Virus record (IMG/VR): IMGVR_UViG_3300040808_000522
Coordinates: 1 to 39,771 of that record
From: a virus
DNA length: 39,771 nt
Direction: 5' to 3' (one strand)
Part shown: positions 39,415 through 39,771 of the stretch, one piece after another
Position numbering within the stretch: the stretch's first letter is position 1
Layout: each line of letters opens with the position of its first letter
Program-made: the position numbers and the translations under genes
The notes under the pieces: generated by a model
Seen by the model: the letters and a program-made list of their open reading frames with translations, nothing else
What the model was told of the DNA's origin: nothing
Database searches by the model: none

Positions 39415-39771
39415 GTAGTAGTATTTGTTTCAAAGTATTGGTATCTATGTGTAGCAGTAAAACTCTCTACAGAGTTGTTATCGCCATACGATAGTGCAAT
39501 ATCATCCAGAGTTGTTGGAAACATTCCTCTAAATGTGTATGATTTAATCACATTACCATTTCGGTCTAACTGATCAACAAAGGCGTCAACTTGATAATCT
39601 ACTGGATTTGTTAATCCTTCGTTATCTGACATATTGTTGATACCGTTTAACCATCTTTCGTATGCATTACGAATTAAGAAGTTAGTATCATTTAGAATTG
39701 TAGTTGTCCATGTAGCAAATGTTCTATCACCTGCAACATATAACTCTCTTCCTCTAAATGGAATAGCAACT
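39411..39771 (-). CDS. 19: Tail tube protein gp19, 5'-truncated by window edge
   Basis: The frame enters from the right edge and stops at 39411, giving the last 119 residues (T4 gp19 163 in full). It reads VAIPFRGRELYVAGDRTFAT at the edge, then NAYERWLNGINNMSDNEG, VDAFVDQLDRNGNVIKSYTF and GMFPTTLDDIALSYGDNNSV, the classic gp19 C-terminal half. An internal ATG at 39632 is not the start, because the sequence before it continues the gp19 homology (AGDRTF...W). The protein forms the inner tube of the contractile tail. Confidence 0.96.
   Translation of the reverse strand, partial: VAIPFRGRELYVAGDRTFATWTTTILNDTNFLIRNAYERWLNGINNMSDNEGLTNPVDYQVDAFVDQLDRNGNVIKSYTFRGMFPTTLDDIALSYGDNNSVESFTATHRYQYFETNTTT

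Noticed and set aside
39411-39632. Short gene starting at the internal ATG 39632
   Set aside because: The upstream codons continue typical gp19 tail-tube sequence to the window edge, so it is the 3' part of gene 19.
1-39771. CRISPR arrays, insertion sequences, integrase or attachment sites
   Set aside because: No regularly spaced direct repeats, transposase motifs or integrase genes were seen; the window reads as a lytic T4-like core genome.

Overview
This window looks like an internal segment of a T4-like myovirus (contractile-tailed phage) with a very AT-rich genome. Nearly every gene lies on the minus strand and reads right to left. Genes are tightly packed, with many ATGA or TAATG stop/start overlaps. 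The T4 core set is recognisable: gp19, gp20, gp67-like, gp21, gp22, gp23, UvsY, UvsW, gp55, gp47, gp46, gp45, gp44, gp62, RegA, gp43, UvsX and gp41. Accessory genes (Hsp20, peroxiredoxin, ribosomal protein bS21, peptide deformylase, a CobS/CobT-like pair, several 2-oxoglutarate oxygenases, MT-A70 and TSPPY methyltransferases) are typical of marine T4-like phages. Low GC plus bS21 suggests a Pelagibacter-type or similar marine host; this is an inference.

Layout in transcription order, right to left. (1) 39.8-32.6 kb is the head and neck module: tail tube, portal, prohead core proteins, two extra beta-rich structural proteins, prohead protease, scaffold and major capsid protein, closed by a strong terminator. 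(2) 32.6-26.6 kb holds a second tail-tube-like protein, UvsY, UvsW, small methyltransferases, an LSm-like protein and the late sigma factor gp55. (3) 26.6-21 kb has the gp47/gp46 nuclease, then peptide deformylase, an Asp/Asn-hydroxylase-like protein, an acetyltransferase and a DNA methyltransferase. (4) 20.9-15.1 kb is accessory: a metallopeptidase-VWA protein with its AAA+ partner, bS21, a four-hairpin noncoding region, Hsp20, a glutamine-riboswitch-like aptamer followed by a 51-residue gene, and peroxiredoxin. (5) 15.1-3.4 kb is the replisome: gp45, gp44, tRNA-Thr, gp62, RegA, gp43, methyltransferases, UvsX and gp41. (6) 3.4-0 kb has unknown proteins, a ligase-like protein and the start of a virion protein.

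Control is visible in the DNA. A set of sigma70-type promoters with exact 17-base spacers (TTGACA/T then TATAAT or a relative) sits before most early or middle operons. Five exact TATAAATA boxes, the T4 late promoter recognised by gp55, precede the ligase-like gene, the riboswitch gene, hsp20, gene 22 and gene 21. One perfect sigma70 promoter points the other way, into a stretch with no plus-strand gene.

The strongest candidates for something new are the late-promoter-driven glutamine aptamer with its short basic peptide (15.73-15.97 kb), the multi-hairpin element between bS21 and hsp20 (16.55-16.74 kb), the opposing promoter at 28.14 kb, and the ligase-like KxDG protein (0.6-1.8 kb).
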